From assembly GCA_033439295.1 (NCBI GenBank), contig JAVTLE010000001.1:1550001-1614000 (forward strand): 64,000 nt of DNA. The letters are read 5' to 3'. Origin of the DNA: Deuterostichococcus epilithicus. Lineage: Eukaryota; Chlorophyta; Trebouxiophyceae; Prasiolales; Stichococcaceae. Positions 47,232-60,200 of this stretch are shown piece after piece (position 1 is the first letter of the stretch; the number at the start of each line of letters is the position of its first letter). Made by a program: the position numbers and the translations under genes. The notes beneath the pieces were generated by a model. The model searched no databases. It was not told the DNA's origin and was given only the letters and a program-made list of their open reading frames with translations.

Positions 47232-47891
47232 AATTGCAGCTGCGACGCGCGTTCGTGCGATACATGAATGGCTAGTTTTGTGAAGCCCTTCGGAAGAGTG
47301 CACTTTCCGTTCTTGGCTCTGCATGGTTGCGTGCGCCCAGCAGCATCTCAGCGAGAGGCAGCGTCCTGCAACGAACCGTGCTACCGCCAGTGACTGCGTT
47401 TCAAACATTTTCGACACGCTGTGACCGCAATCCGCGATCTTTGCAGTCCATCAGATCCTCATTCTCCAGCTTTGTTCCCCTCGACAATTCCAAGGAGATC
47501 TTCAAATTGGTGTCAGACAGAAGGCAAACCCACGTAACGCAGCGTTTTTGTCAGACCCCATTATCCCTGTTTCACATTGTATCTTCCCTGCATCGCCTGA
47601 CCCGGCAGACAGCTTTGCAAAAGTCCCACAAAGCTACCTGACCCGGCTGCCCCGATCGTCAACATGTTGCTCGTCGGCAGTTTCGGTCTACTCAACCGGG
47701 AACACCTTTCACGAAGCTGAGGACCAAAAAGATGTCATTTACTTCCGACACATCTTGGAGCAATCCCTCTCGCCAGATGGTGGTCGACAAGCGTTGACTG
47801 CAGCCAGCCATCCACACGCTGGCAGTGGTGCTACAGGCAAACAGGACGGTGCCCATCAGATGCAGCATCAAAAGACCACTGCAGGCAGCTC
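47232..47891. other. Intergenic region upstream of ornithine decarboxylase
   Basis: About 660 bp between two genes on the plus strand. An open frame without ATG spans much of it but has no family signature, so I treat it as 3' UTR, promoter and 5' UTR. Confidence 0.4.
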
Positions 47892-50451
47892 ATGTCACAG
47901 CAACGCCTCGAGGTCCGTGTGACGATGCGCACCCCGCCGGTTGAAGTTGTGCGTCCGTGTTGCCTGACACTTGCCGCAGCTGTGAGCAATCGCGGGCATC
48001 CAACAGATTTGACGCCTTTTACAGGATACGTTCTACGTGGTTGATCTAGGCATGGTGCCGAAGCTCAAGCAAGAGTGGGATGCCAGGTGCGGGTCACTGA
48101 AAATGCAGCGGCCGAGCACCCCATGTATACAAGTTATCTAATATAACATGGTGTGCATCTGTTGGCCTGATGCCATGGACATGCAGGTCACTGCGCACTC
48201 AGGCACCCAGAATGCCCCAGACAATTGTCACCAGATCATTACAGGTCAGTTTCAACGCCTTCGTGCTGGATTTGCAACATCCTCATCCTCTGTGCCCTCA
48301 CAGCCTGCCGCTGGTGGCACCACACTATGCTGTGAAGTGCAACCCACGCGCGCCATCATCAGCTGCTTGGCGCGCTGGGAGCGTCTTTCGACTGCGCGTC
48401 GCAAGCAGAGATCCAGCTCGTCCTGGACTGCGGCGTGCCATCGGAGCGCATCATCTTTGCGCACCCCTGCAAGATGCCGGCGCACCTCAGATATGCAGCC
48501 GGCGTCGGCGTCAACCTGATGACGTTCGACACGGCCTACGAGCTGCAGAAGATCGCGCAGCTGCACCCGAGCGCAGGTGTGCCGCCCCAGCCAGACCCTG
48601 GAGTGTGTTTTGACAGATCTGCCCTCTCCATATCATGAGTAGGAGCACTCCTGACATGCACAGCGAGTGCATTCAATGGTCATCATTCTTGCCCACTGCC
48701 GCAGAGCTGCTATTGCGCATCCGGGCGGATGACCCATCGGCGCGCTGTCAACTGGGTAACAAGCATGGATGCGACCCGGCGCACGGGGCGCGGGTGCTGC
48801 AGGCCGCCGCAGACCTGCGCCTGAGGGTCAGCGGCGTCAGCTTCCACGTGGTGCGCTTTCGAGACGCACGTCAGTGCCATTCCGAGTTGCTACGACCTGC
48901 AGTCCTCCAGCCATGTAACACGTAGTGTGCTGGCACCCAATGCGCGCGCCGCGCTGCCGACAAGGGTGCAGAGGGACTTGGTGCTGCTCGCAGCAGGGAA
49001 CGTCATCAACCACCCCGGCTGCAGACAGTTGTCGGTCAAAGGCCTGCATGAGTGTGTGGATTCAATGGCGACTGACGAGCAGGGCAGCGGGGTTTAGGGT
49101 TTAGTAAACCCTGAACCCCCGCGGCTTTCGCCGCCGCCATCAGCCAAGCGCGGCTGGTGTGTGACGCCGGCGAGGCACTCGGCTTCGCGATGAAGACGGT
49201 CGACACCGGCGGCGGCTTCGTCAGATGCTGCATCTATGCGGGCAAGGTCGTGCACGATGCCTGCATGGCCGGGCGTCTTGAGGTGCTGAGCACAGCCAAG
49301 CTGCTGCAGCACGCAGGAGCCTCGCTCTCCGGAGCTTCCCCACCATCACATGATGGCTCCTTGTCTGACGACAGGTGGGCAGGGCGCGCTGGGCACCGCC
49401 GTGCCAGCGGCCATCAACGCGGCGCTGGCGGAGCACTTCCCGTCGCCCAGCACACGCGTCATTGCGGAGCCTGGGCGCTGCATGGTGCAGGACTGCGCCA
49501 CGTTCGTCTGCTGCGTCAACGGCGTCAGGACGAGGGCCATCGACGGAGCTGCGGTGAGCCAGTGAGCATGATGTGTGCTGTGCCTTGATTGTCTGCCTTG
49601 TCCGTCCGAGGCCACATCCGATGTCGCTCTGGATCTCAGCAGTGGCGCAGTGAGTGGCTCCAGCGCGGCGCGGCAAGCGCTCGAGCAGCTACAGCAGGCG
49701 GGCACTGACAGAGCCACGCACGCTCGCATCACAGGATGGGCTGCTGGCGCGCACCGACTACAGGATCAGCGACGGCAACTACGGCAGCTTCAACAACGTC
49801 CAGGTCCTTGCCTGAGCCCAAACTTCTGCTGCTTTCCTACGATGCTGCATCTTCTGCACAAGCTGGGACTCTGTCGCAGCTTGGCCCACTTCGAATCAAG
49901 GCCGAAGAGGTCGCAGACATAATAGATTCCCATGCAAGCTTGAAGCGGTGCCGTGCATGTGTCTTCGCAGCGTGATGCCGCGACGCTGAACCCCTGCCCG
50001 CTGCGAATGGCGCCGCAAGCTCCAGTCTGGCACGACTCAGAGAGCCAAAGCAGCAGCAGTCTGTTCGGCCCGACATGTGACGGTGGGTCTGGCGTGTGGC
50101 TGCTGGCTCCCACCTTCATCGAGACAGTGTCATACTGCTGCAACAGTACTACAACAGAGCAACAATTGCATGAACTATGATGGCGCATTTATCGACACAG
50201 TCGGGATGCATGTGAGACACAGAGGCACTCACTCACGTGGATAAGCTGCCATCGACTGTGACACCGCAACACGCACAGGCCTCGACATCGTGCGGGCGCA
50301 GTGCATGCTGCCGCCGCTGCAGCCGGGCCGCGACTGGGTGCTGTTCAAGAACCATGGCGCCTACACATCTGCAGGCGCATGCGATTTCAATGGCTTCAAT
50401 GTGTCGACCAACGTGCCCGTGTACTTTGTGACGTCGGTGCACGGAGCCTGA
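47892..50451 (+). pseudogene. ODC: Ornithine decarboxylase, apparently damaged
   Basis: PLP enzyme making putrescine from ornithine. Exon 1 (47892-47981) joins in phase to DTFYVVDLGMVPKLKQEWDA (48025-48086). Then come LPLVAPHYAVKCNP with the PLP Lys, FDCASQAEIQLVLDCGVPSE, then RIIFAHPCKMPAHLRYAAGV, and LGNKHGCDPAHG. These are followed by VSFHV, AFAAAISQARLVCDAGEALG, VDTGGGF, STRVIAEPGRCMVQDCATF, FGPTCDG with the catalytic Cys, and WVLFKNHGAYTSAGACDFNG. All active-site blocks are present. Two single-base losses appear between KCNP (48346) and LGASFDC (48375). A telomere-like hairpin at 49089-49119 interrupts the region between HVGSG and AFAAAIS and puts a stop in frame. It is either a decaying gene or one with assembly errors; the family call is sure. 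Confidence 0.85.
49089..49119. repeat. Fold-back telomere-like motif in ODC
   Basis: A 31-bp near-perfect palindrome: GGGGTTTAGGGTTTA, a central G, then TAAACCCTGAACCCC. The arms are telomere-type repeats in opposite orientation, 15 bp each with one mismatch. It sits where the conserved ODC glycine loop should run into AFAAAISQA. Confidence 0.85.
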
Positions 50452-51246
50452 AAATTTTCAGGCTCGATAGTGTGGGCAGAGCCGCTCACCAAGGGGGACG
50501 AGATCATCTGGCACCAGCTGCACAGCAATGATGTGTCACCAACGTGCACAACTCCATGTTGGCCGCCAGACTTGGCTGTTTGTAATTGCGAGTAACCCGC
50601 CGGCGGCAATGCTCTCGCGGCCAGACACCGCGCATGGCACATTGAGGGTATCGGTTGGGGTGCGGACTCGCTCTCACAGCCACTCGACACTTCCACGACG
50701 CCGCTGGCATACCGGCCATCGGAAGGAATCTCCTGGTGGAATTCACCTGGCCGCAATCAAAAACTGCAATTGCGCAACCTGCAGGGTTCGAACCTGCGCG
50801 TCTCTCGACAACAGATGTCTTGTTCGTGTTTCGCCGTGTTTCAAGTCTGTCCCCTTAACCACTCGGGCAAAGTTGCGACATGTCAAATTTTGAATAAACC
50901 GCAAGCTATAATGTTGAACGCGCCGCTACGAGAAATACGACAACGTCCACGTCCCGTTACAGACTAGTCATTTGTTGGTGCGCTATCCCGCGGGCTAGCG
51001 GGCACGTGATGTGCACATGTGCGGTTTGCTGAGATTACAGGGGCTGCTTTCCTGGGGCTGTGCCACCCCTAGTCCCTGCCAAAATCAAAGGGCCACACAC
51101 ACTCGCCGCGCAGGCAGACTACGCCAATGTCATGGATGCGCCTTGGGATGCCGCCGGCGCCGCCGCACCCGCACAGAGTGGCCCCTCCCCTGCGGCGCCG
51201 GACGGCCAGGTGCACCGCATCCAGCCGTGGCCCCATGCTGTAAACC
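50452..51246. other. Intergenic region around the tRNA-Ser gene
   Basis: Between the ODC stop (+) and the stop of the large minus-strand gene. Apart from the tRNA, I see no gene. The motif GTAAACCCTAG lies at about 51240-51250, overlapping the next stop codon. Confidence 0.45.
50773..50876 (-). tRNA. tRNA-Ser(UGA) with intron
   Basis: Read on the minus strand, the acceptor stem is GCAACTT with AGGTTGC and discriminator G, the serine identity base. The D arm is CCC-GAGTGGTTAA-GGG. The anticodon stem is ACAGA with TCTGT, loop CTTGAA, anticodon TGA. An intron of about 23 nt sits after position 37, the canonical place. The long variable arm GTC-GAGA-GAC and the T arm GCAGG-TTCGAAC-CCTGC complete a class II tRNA. 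CCA is not encoded. It lies between ODC and the large helical-protein gene. Confidence 0.93.
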
Positions 51247-54200
51247 CTAGGCGGCCAGCTGCACCAGGTCCAGCCGCAGCAGCGCGTCCAGCTGCAGGTG
51301 CGGGTTGCGCAGGAGCCGTGTGTCGTCTGCGCCCTGCGCCGCGGCCGCCAGGCCCCGCAGCGCCCCCGCATGCTCCGCGCCGCGCCGCTCCGCCATTTGC
51401 CGCAGCAGAAAGGCGCCCACGTGCAGCCTGTGGTCGCGCATCGTGCGCCTCGTGATGTTTGATATTTGATAAATGATAAAGTGATCAGGGCGGAAGAACG
51501 CTGCAGAATGGGCCGCACACGCCGCAACCGTGCTGCCACGCCCTCCCGCCGCTTCAGCGGGCCACATGCCGGCGCATCAGCAGCCATGCCTGTTTGAAAT
51601 CTGGCTTCTCCCTAGCGAAAAAAGGCAGTTGTAGAGGAGCACCTGATGCGGGGGTCGCTGTCGTAGACGAAGGGCGCCAGCGCCGCCTCGCCGCCCAGGT
51701 GGGCGAACTCCGCCGCGTCCCGCGACAGCCGGCCCAGCAGCAGCGCCGCCAGCGCCGCACGTGCATCCTGCAGGACTTGCAGGACAGCTTTGAAGTGTAT
51801 GTTTGCATGGCCGAAAGGGGGTGGGGTTTCGAGATGTGCCGCCAGCAGCGGGATAGTGAACGGGCGTCAGCGGGCAAGCATCCGGCGCATGCCTGCAGTG
51901 CCAGTCCAACGCCAGCTGCCGAGTTCACCAATAGGCGCACAGCAGCAGCAGCAGCAGCAGGAGTCAGCAGCAGGAGTCAGCAGCAGCAGTCAGCAGCGGC
52001 AGGCAGCGGTGGCGGCTCGTGCCTGCAGTCGTGCGTGGACGGCGGCGGGCGCGGCGCCCGGCTGCGCAGCGGCAGCAGCGGTCAGCTCCGTCAGCATCCG
52101 CAGCAGCAGGCTCGGGTCCACGTCCTGCAGCGCCTCCTGCGGCCGAGGAAACCCACCCACGGTTGTTGGGGAAAGGGGGCGGGGTTCGAGGAAACTTGGA
52201 CGATGATCTGAAATGAGGAGGCGCGCTGCAGGTCGCCCGCTGTGCTGCAGCTGCCGGGCTTGCCTGCAGAGTCTGTGCGGCTTGCGAAGGCGCCTGACGG
52301 GGGCGAGGGGCAGACGACATGCCTGCAGTCTCAAGCCACCTGGTTTGCGCGATTCTGCTGCTGCTGCGCGCGATATGAAGGGGGGCCACACGCAGTGAGG
52401 CCGCACCTGCGGCACATCTGCCAGGCCGTCATTCCACGACTGCAGCATGGGCGCCTGCCCGCTCAGCCGGGCGGCGGCTGCGCCATCGCCGCCGCCGCTG
52501 CTGCCGCCGCTGACGCCGCCGCTCAAAAGGTCCACCAGCGACTCTGCCAGCGGCACCAGCGCCTTGTGCCTGCGGTAGCATCGAGGGCCCAGGGTGGGTT
52601 GAAGGTGGAGTAAGGGTGGGGGTGTAGGGGTGTGTACCACGTGCCGGGTCCGTCAGCAGCTGCGCGGTGCTTCTCTGGGAGCACGCTTGCAAAGCGATTG
52701 CGGGCTGAGTTCGGTCGGCGCACCACGGAGGCATGCTGGATGCCCAGCCAGATGGTCAACTCTGGCTGGGTACTGAGCACCCCGCACGGTGCGCCGCCGC
52801 CAGAGTGAACCGCCATGGACTTGGCAGCAAGGGGGTCTGTGGAGCGCTGAGAGGTCTCCTGGCGGCGCATCACCTGCGGGAGGGTCCGGCAAGGGACAGC
52901 CAGTTCACCGCCAGCGACAGCGTCGCCACCAGCAGCCGCACGGGGTGCTGCGTCTGCCACGGCACGCCGCCCTCCTGCGGCCGGAACTCCACGGCACCGC
53001 CGCCGGGCACGCCTGCGGGTGGATGGACGCCTCCAAGCCTCATGGTTGCATGCAGCCATCGCAGCTGGAGGTGCAGCGCGTGTGGTGTGCCCTGGCCCGG
53101 ATGCTTTGCCTGCTGCGAGCTCCAACGGATTTGGGAAGTTTTGCCAGCAGTGCAGGCAGGCAGCCCGTCAGGGCTGCACCACCCTTCATCCGTGCTGCGA
53201 CGCCAGCACCTCCGAACCTTCCCAGGGTTGACCGTGCCAGCGGTGGGGTTTGGGGCAGCAGAGCGGCAACAGCCCACAGCATCACAGGTCAGGGCGCAGC
53301 ACCCAGCATGAGCTTGGGGTTACTCTAGGGTTTAGGGTTTACCCAGCATGAGCTTGGGGGTGACGACGAGGCCGCCCCCGGACACGACGCACACGCCGGA
53401 GCGCGGCGCCATGGTCAGCGTGCCGGAGGTGGGGTGGCCGCCGGGCGGCGCCGCCACCTCCGCCGCCGCCGGCTGCATCACCCGCTTGCCTGCGCGGCCA
53501 TGATGTCACGTGTGCAGTGTTCTTCGTTCCGTTTAGTCTGCTACGACTCCATCGCAGAGGGGCTGCAGGATACAATAGCCACAGGGCAGCAACCCGGACA
53601 AGCACAGCGGTCAGGAGCGCAAGGCTGGTCAGCATTGGGGACCAGGCGCCTGCTTTCGGCGAGGTGCGACGACAGAAAGCCGGTCACGCTGGCAACATCA
53701 AACACACTGCCAAGCCGGCAGATGCCCCCGGCTGACGATGGGGGATGCAACGAGGGACGGTTTGAGAAGGGCCGCACCTGCGGCTAGGACGGCCTGCGAC
53801 GCCGCCAGCGCCGTGCGCAGCCGGATGTACAGCAGCAGGTTCTGGATCACCTCTGCAAACCTGCGAGATTGGAGGTGCATTCAGGCTGCTTACAAAAGCT
53901 TCACTGCAATGTCTGTTTTGCGCTCTGACGCACTTAGGCTGAGCACTCGCAGCTGCCATCAGTGGGCCAAGCATGGTTGTACGAACCATCTCAGAGTTCC
54001 CGCCCCACAACAACAGGCTGACTAAAAGTAGTGGGAACCAGGCACGCCCTGACCGCTCCCACCTCAGCTGCAGCCTGCAGTGCATTTATTCAGGCTGGCG
54101 GCTTTGGCAGCACAAGCTCACCTGCCGGCGGTATCGGTGCCCTCGCGTGCGTTGCACAGCACGTAGCGCAGCAGGTGCGACAGCTGCGGCTGGGCTTGGA

Positions 54201-57200
54201 TGCCGCGAGCGCCGCCGCCAGCCTCTGGCGGCTGCGGCAGCAACCCACTTGTCCCCTGCGAGCTCGTGCCTGCGACAATGAGAAGGTCGGCTCACTAGCC
54301 TCGTCGAGGAGAGAGCGACAGCCGCCACCCTGACTTCCACAAACTTCTGAGAGAGCCGCCCGGTATCTGCCTGCAGTCCACCAGCGTGTGACCACCACAG
54401 CGCCTGCCGCGCATGTCACGAAGCCGCATCACTCCTATGCAAAATCGCTGCCTGCGCCGCCAGAAGGAAGTACACAACACAGCACAGCGCAGCACAGCGC
54501 CACCCCGCGCTTGCCTGGACTGTCCTGCTGCTGCCGCTGCGCCGCCATGACGAGCAGCTGCAGCAGCCACGCCTGTGCGACGCCTGCAGCTGCGGCGTCG
54601 GCGCTCGTCAGCGCGTCGCTCAGCGCTGCCCAGCAGGCCTCCATGGCTGCCGGCGCCGCAGAAAATGGTCCGTCTTGGTGTGGCTGCGGTAACGGTGCGG
54701 CACTGCCAACGGCAGCCAGCGTCGCCTGCGCCGCCTGCTGCAGCTCCGGCGGCAGCCGCGAGCCTGCATTTGAACGGACATGCCTGCTGAATGATGCAAT
54801 CTGCATCGGCCAGCAACATCGGCTGCAGCTCTGGCTGCAGCCCCGAGCCCGCGCTGCAACGAATGGCAACCCACCTCAGCTGTCTGAAAGCGCATTGAGG
54901 AGTGATGATGGACTGCTGCTGGCAGCTGGTGGCGAACCCTTGACCAACGCCCTGATGAACGACCTAACCTCGTGAAAGCGCATGGGATGCAGGGCACTGT
55001 GGCGCACATGCCCTCGCGCAGCTGCTTGTCCCCCAACCGGCATCTGTGCACATGCGGTTCTGCAGGTTCTGCGCACCGGCGTGCTCCAGGAGGACCGACT
55101 GCAGCACCGCCAGCACGTCCCGCACGAGGCCCTTGAGCCGGTCCCACATCGGGTTGGGCGCCGCCGCGCCGCCCGGCCGTCCCTGCCCGCTGCGCTCGTG
55201 TGAGCTCTGCATCATGCATGGAGCATGGCGCATGGAGCATGGAGCATTGCATGTATGAAGCTGTACCAGGGTGCACAATTGTAGACGCTGATGGCCGAAA
55301 CACCCTGGAGCCGGGTGCTGCAGGCAGACTGCCGCAACATGGAGCAGCCGCTTCACAAGATGTCAACTGCTTGCATGAACAACGCTGAAGCCCGCACCTT
55401 GAGGGTGTCCAGGTAGGTGCAGACCTCCTCGGCGACGTGGCTCAGGTGCTGCGGCTGGCCCGCGGCAAACAGCGGCTGCAGCGCATCCGCCATGGACAGC
55501 TCCGCAAACAGGCGCCCTAGCGTACGCACGTCCGCGCCATCCGTCGCATCCACCTGACATAGGTGCGCGCTTCAGTATTCCATGCATCAGGAGTCTCATC
55601 GCTATGTCAGCTGTGTCAGGGCCAGTACGCAGCATTCAAAGAGGGACGAGCGCACAGCTTCAGGTTGAGACGAGCGAAGCCCTCCTGCCGGTTTCATGCT
55701 CAAACACCGAGACTTGCACATGAGAAGCGAAGGACAAGCAACAAATCAAAGAGCGCCCTCACAAGGTGTGCGTCTGATGCACGGCCGCAGCCAGTTCCAC
55801 CCGCGCCCACTGGCACCCACCTGTTGCAGCTGGCCGACGGCAAAGTCGAAGAGCACGCAGAACAGGTTGGCGCGGGCCTCGCCAGATGCGGCAACCCGGT
55901 ACTGAGCCACAACCTCGGCGGCGCCGCCAAAAGCTGCGAAAGCCGCCATGTCCAGCGGCGGCCGCCCCGGCAGGTTCGGGTCGCTCAGCGGTGGGGTGTG
56001 CGGCTCCGCAGCGTCTGCGTGCAGCAATGACGAGTGGTGGGTGGCTAGCTGTGCTTTAAGGGCCTTGCCGTGGACGCTTGCAGGATGCCGCTGTTGCTCT
56101 CGCAGCCGTAGTGGGTGCAGGTCTGCCTTCGCTGCCACAAGCTTGGCAGCCAAGGCTGCTCAATCCACATAAACTGAGAGCCGGCCGACACGCCGCCCTG
56201 CCTCTGCGCACCAGCCTCCCTCAGCTGCGCTGGGAGTTTGCAGCTGGGCATTTCAGTCCATCACTAGCTGGCATGGCTGCCTGCTGTGGTTGATTGCTTT
56301 CAGGTATCCATCTAGGAGCTGGCGCTCTGGCATTGTCGCGGCAGGGCCGTCGGCGCCGGCAAGGTGGCGCCATTGACGGCGGCCGCGGCTGCGATATTGT
56401 TGAGGCCAGGTGTTTCGTGCTGCAGCAGCATAGGGCGACGGCATGGCTGCACGCTGTGAGTGGCGGCTTGCAGATAGATATGTCCAAGAGCTGGCGCTCG
56501 GCGTCGCCGCGGCAGGGCCATCGGCACTCCAGCGACCTTGGCGACGCCAAGACCCCAGCTCCTGGATATCTATCTGCAAGCCGCCACCCACAACAGGCAG
56601 CCATGCCGTTGCCCCACGCCGCTGCAGCAGAACACGCCTGGAACCGAGCTCTGGTTTCGCAGCAGCGGCCGCTGTCGATGGCGCTGCAGGAACTTCACCC
56701 CCAGTCCAGCGCACCGGGGATGACGTCGTCGGGGTAGGCGGCCAGGCCGGCGCTGAGCGGTCCCGCAGGTGGCGGGTACAGCACGCACATCGCGATGCGC
56801 AGCAGCTGCTGCCGCACCTCCGCCGGCCTGCACACGCAACGACTTCGACAATTGCCGGTGCCTACCCTTGTGCACTGCAAAGTTCAGACGGCAAGCGCCA
56901 GGATGCGATGCAGGCATGCACTGGCGCCAGGCTTCTAGCGACCTGACAAACAGGAGGTGTACTGCAATGCTGCAGCAGCAGGGGCAGGGGCTGCGCACTA
57001 TCTGAGTGGTGGTCGCACCAGCTGTGTGCGCGGCAGCAGTGCAGCAGGCCGCGGGCGGCAGCTGGCGGCAGCCCGCGCACGTCCTGCTGTGCCACGCCGC
57101 CGTCGCGGCAGCACATGTGCAGCAGGCAGCCCAGCGCCGCCTCCCACACCTCCCTGCTGCGCTCGCCTGCCTGCGGGAGACAGTCACAGTTCATGTTGGT

Positions 57201-60200
57201 AGTCAAGTTTTCCTGTGTGTCGTTGTGTCTCGGCAGATTTGGTGCCGCCTCACACACCTCGCCGCTGCCCTCGCTGGCCTGTGCAGGAGCAGAAAGAGAT
57301 TCCCGGGTTGGTAGGACCAGCTTCGGGTCCTGCCCAAGTGCCCAGCATGCTCGCAGTGGGCACCTGCTGAGTGCAGGTACACGAGGGCTGCATGCAGTCG
57401 CTGCCTTGCGGCCTCTTGCAGCCCCGTCATGCATCTGGGGGAGCATGCTCCACCCTGACTCGGGAACACGCATACACACAGGAATTGCGACACCTGGGAC
57501 ATGGCAAGCCTCAACTTCAAAGGGTTTTGAGAGGCTCCGCCGAGGCAAGCACCCACCTCCTCAGCCAGCGTCAGCAGCTGGAACAGCAGCAGGCGCAGCC
57601 ACTGCTTGAAGCCCGCGAGGCGCTGCCGCGCCGTCGCCTGGCCGCCGCCGCCGGCGCTGCCGAGGCTGGCGTGCGTCGGCGCCCACCGCCGCGGCGGCGT
57701 GGTGTACTGCGCCTCCGGCTGCGGGTCCAGCTGGTACAGCATCTCGCCGTGCACCTGGCGTGCGGAGTGTGTCATCATCAAAATTCGAAATTTCAAGGTT
57801 GAGTCAATTCAGCCCATCGCATGCTGGCAAAGACCTCGTGGTCGTTCATGGCAGTAGTCCTGCAGCAGATGCCTCAGCGATGGAACACACGGATCCAACG
57901 ATGGAAAAGCGGCGAACCAGCAGTGCAGGACTACTGGCATGCCGGCAGAGACCTCGTGGTTGTGCATGGCAGTAGTCCTGCACCGGATGTTTCAGCGATG
58001 GGAACACACAGATCCAACGATGGAACAGCGGTAAACCAGCAGTGCAGGACTGCTGGCATGCTGGTAGAGACTTCGTGGTCGTTCATGGCAGTAGTCTTGC
58101 AGCAGATGTTTCAACGATGAAACACACAGATCCAACGATGAAACAGGCAAACAGCGGTGAAAAGCAGTGCAGCTCTGCAGGACTACTGGCATGCAACATA
58201 CAGAGACAGCGTGCCATTCATGGCTGTACGAGTAGGTCTGCATCGCGCATGCGATGTTGGAACAGCCGTGCACCCGCCAAAGAGAGCCGGCATTTTAGAA
58301 CCCTAAACTCGGAATATAATATCTTCCCCAAAGGGCACACCACAAGTGTGGACACATGGCACCGACAAGGCCCCGATTCGAACTTCACGGCACACCTGAT
58401 GGTTCCTCGAACAACCAAAGACGCACAAGGGAAGCAGGAAGCATCTGCCGCGCACCATGAGGTTGGCCAACAGGTCGAAGGCGCGGCGGCGCAGCGACGG
58501 GCGGCCGCCGCCATAGGCCCGCTGCAGTAGCAGCAGCGCCAGCGGCAGCGACGCCGCGGGGCCAGCTGTCAGCCACATGTCCACAATCAGCTTGACGACG
58601 ACCGCCATGCACACCTGCTCACCCGAGCGCCAGGTGGCATCAGACCCGGCGCCCGCCGCTGTTTCAGCCTGCAGAAATGCGTGTGAATGAATGACAAGGC
58701 CTTGGGGAGACTTCAGGTGTCTGCCCCGTCCATGTAACGGTAGCACTGTCTGCAGGCGCTCCCCCCAAGACGCCCCCTGTCCCTCAAACGATATGCAACC
58801 AGAGCAGGAGGCAAAGCTGCGCAGTTTGCAGCGCTGCAAGCAACTTGCAGCAGACAAAGCTCAGCAGGACGCCTCACGTCAGTGACCGCATAGCCGCCGT
58901 CGCCGCAAGAGAAGCCGGGGAACGCGACGACTGGCACGAGTCGTCAGCATGTGCACATTAGGTCCCAACGAGCTTCACGCAAAACCTCACGTTGGGGACC
59001 GCGTCGCCGCCGTCGCCGCAGAACAGGTCCACGATTGCCAGGATGTCGGCGTCGCTCAGCGGCAGCGCCTCCTGCTCGCTGTAGGGCCGGAAGGAGTACA
59101 GCAGCCGCGGCCTGCACGCGCGCAGCACAAGAGATGGGTAAGGGCATGAGTTGGGTTGGAAAAGACCGTCCTGGACAAGTATCGTGGAGGCAAAGGCACC
59201 TTGGGGAGCTGGCAAAGCATGCTTTGCATGGATCACGCTTCACAGAAGCGCGGGTGCACGGGCGGCTGGCGTCGTCATGCCCCGGCCCTGCCTCTCGAGC
59301 GTGCGCTCTGCCGCAGCCCGCAGCACCGGAACCAGGCGGCGGGCACCTGGCGGCCGTGTGCCGCGCGTGCGGCCTGCCGCCGGCTGCCGCCGCCGCCGCC
59401 GCGCGCTGGGCCGCTGCCACGTCCCGCACGACGCCCGACAGCGGCGCGCCGCCAGCCAGCAGCGCCTCCTCGCCCGGCGCTAGGCCTGCCGCGCCCGCGG
59501 TGCCCCAGCGGCTGGCCAGCATGTCGGGCTCCACCGCCGCGGGCTCCGCCTCCTGCGCGGCGGGGGCAACCCGTCCTGAGCAGCTGAACCTGCTTCTTGG
59601 CACTGCATCGAGTCGTTGCGATCCTGAGAGAAAGGGCCTCCCTCCCCCAGCGCCCAGGCCGGCCGCGACCGCGATGCCCCCGCGGCTGGTACAGCATGTT
59701 CACGGAACGGGGGGCCAGCTGCAGGCATGTCATCGTGGACTCCATGGCAGCTCCGCCTGCAGGATTCCACTCCTGCTCGTGCTTTGTGCGTGTTCCTGGA
59801 TGGAGCGCGGACAGCGTGCCGGCAAGCACCACGGAATTCGCTGTGCACTCCACACACCTCCGAGACAGGGTCCTCGAAGCATGAAAACTATGTGGCCAGG
59901 GCGCCACAAAAAGACGGTGGCCTCACCTTTGAGCCGCTCGAGTGAGCGGCTGACTCAGTCATGGTCGACGTCGAAGCGTCAGTCGGCGCCGCCGCTGTGG
60001 CCGCCGACTTGGAGGCGCCATCAGCAGGCTGCGCGTGCGCACTGCCCTTGGCAGAGTCGGATCGACTGCTGCCGCCCAATGACGGAGCAGCCGGTGCGCT
60101 CTGCCTGTGTGATAAGGCGAGGTCCAGTCCACAACTTTCCTGAACATGAGTGATTTCGGGCCGACTGCCAGCGTTGAAAACATGGGTATACATGTGCAGG

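Noticed and set aside
47327-47641. Open frame upstream of ODC as a gene or ODC leader
   Set aside because: It has no ATG start and no family signature, and ODC has a good in-phase first exon at 47892.
57818-58205. CRISPR-like array (three evenly spaced units)
   Set aside because: Units are about 120 bp, adjacent without unique spacers, in a eukaryotic intron and repeated elsewhere in both orientations.
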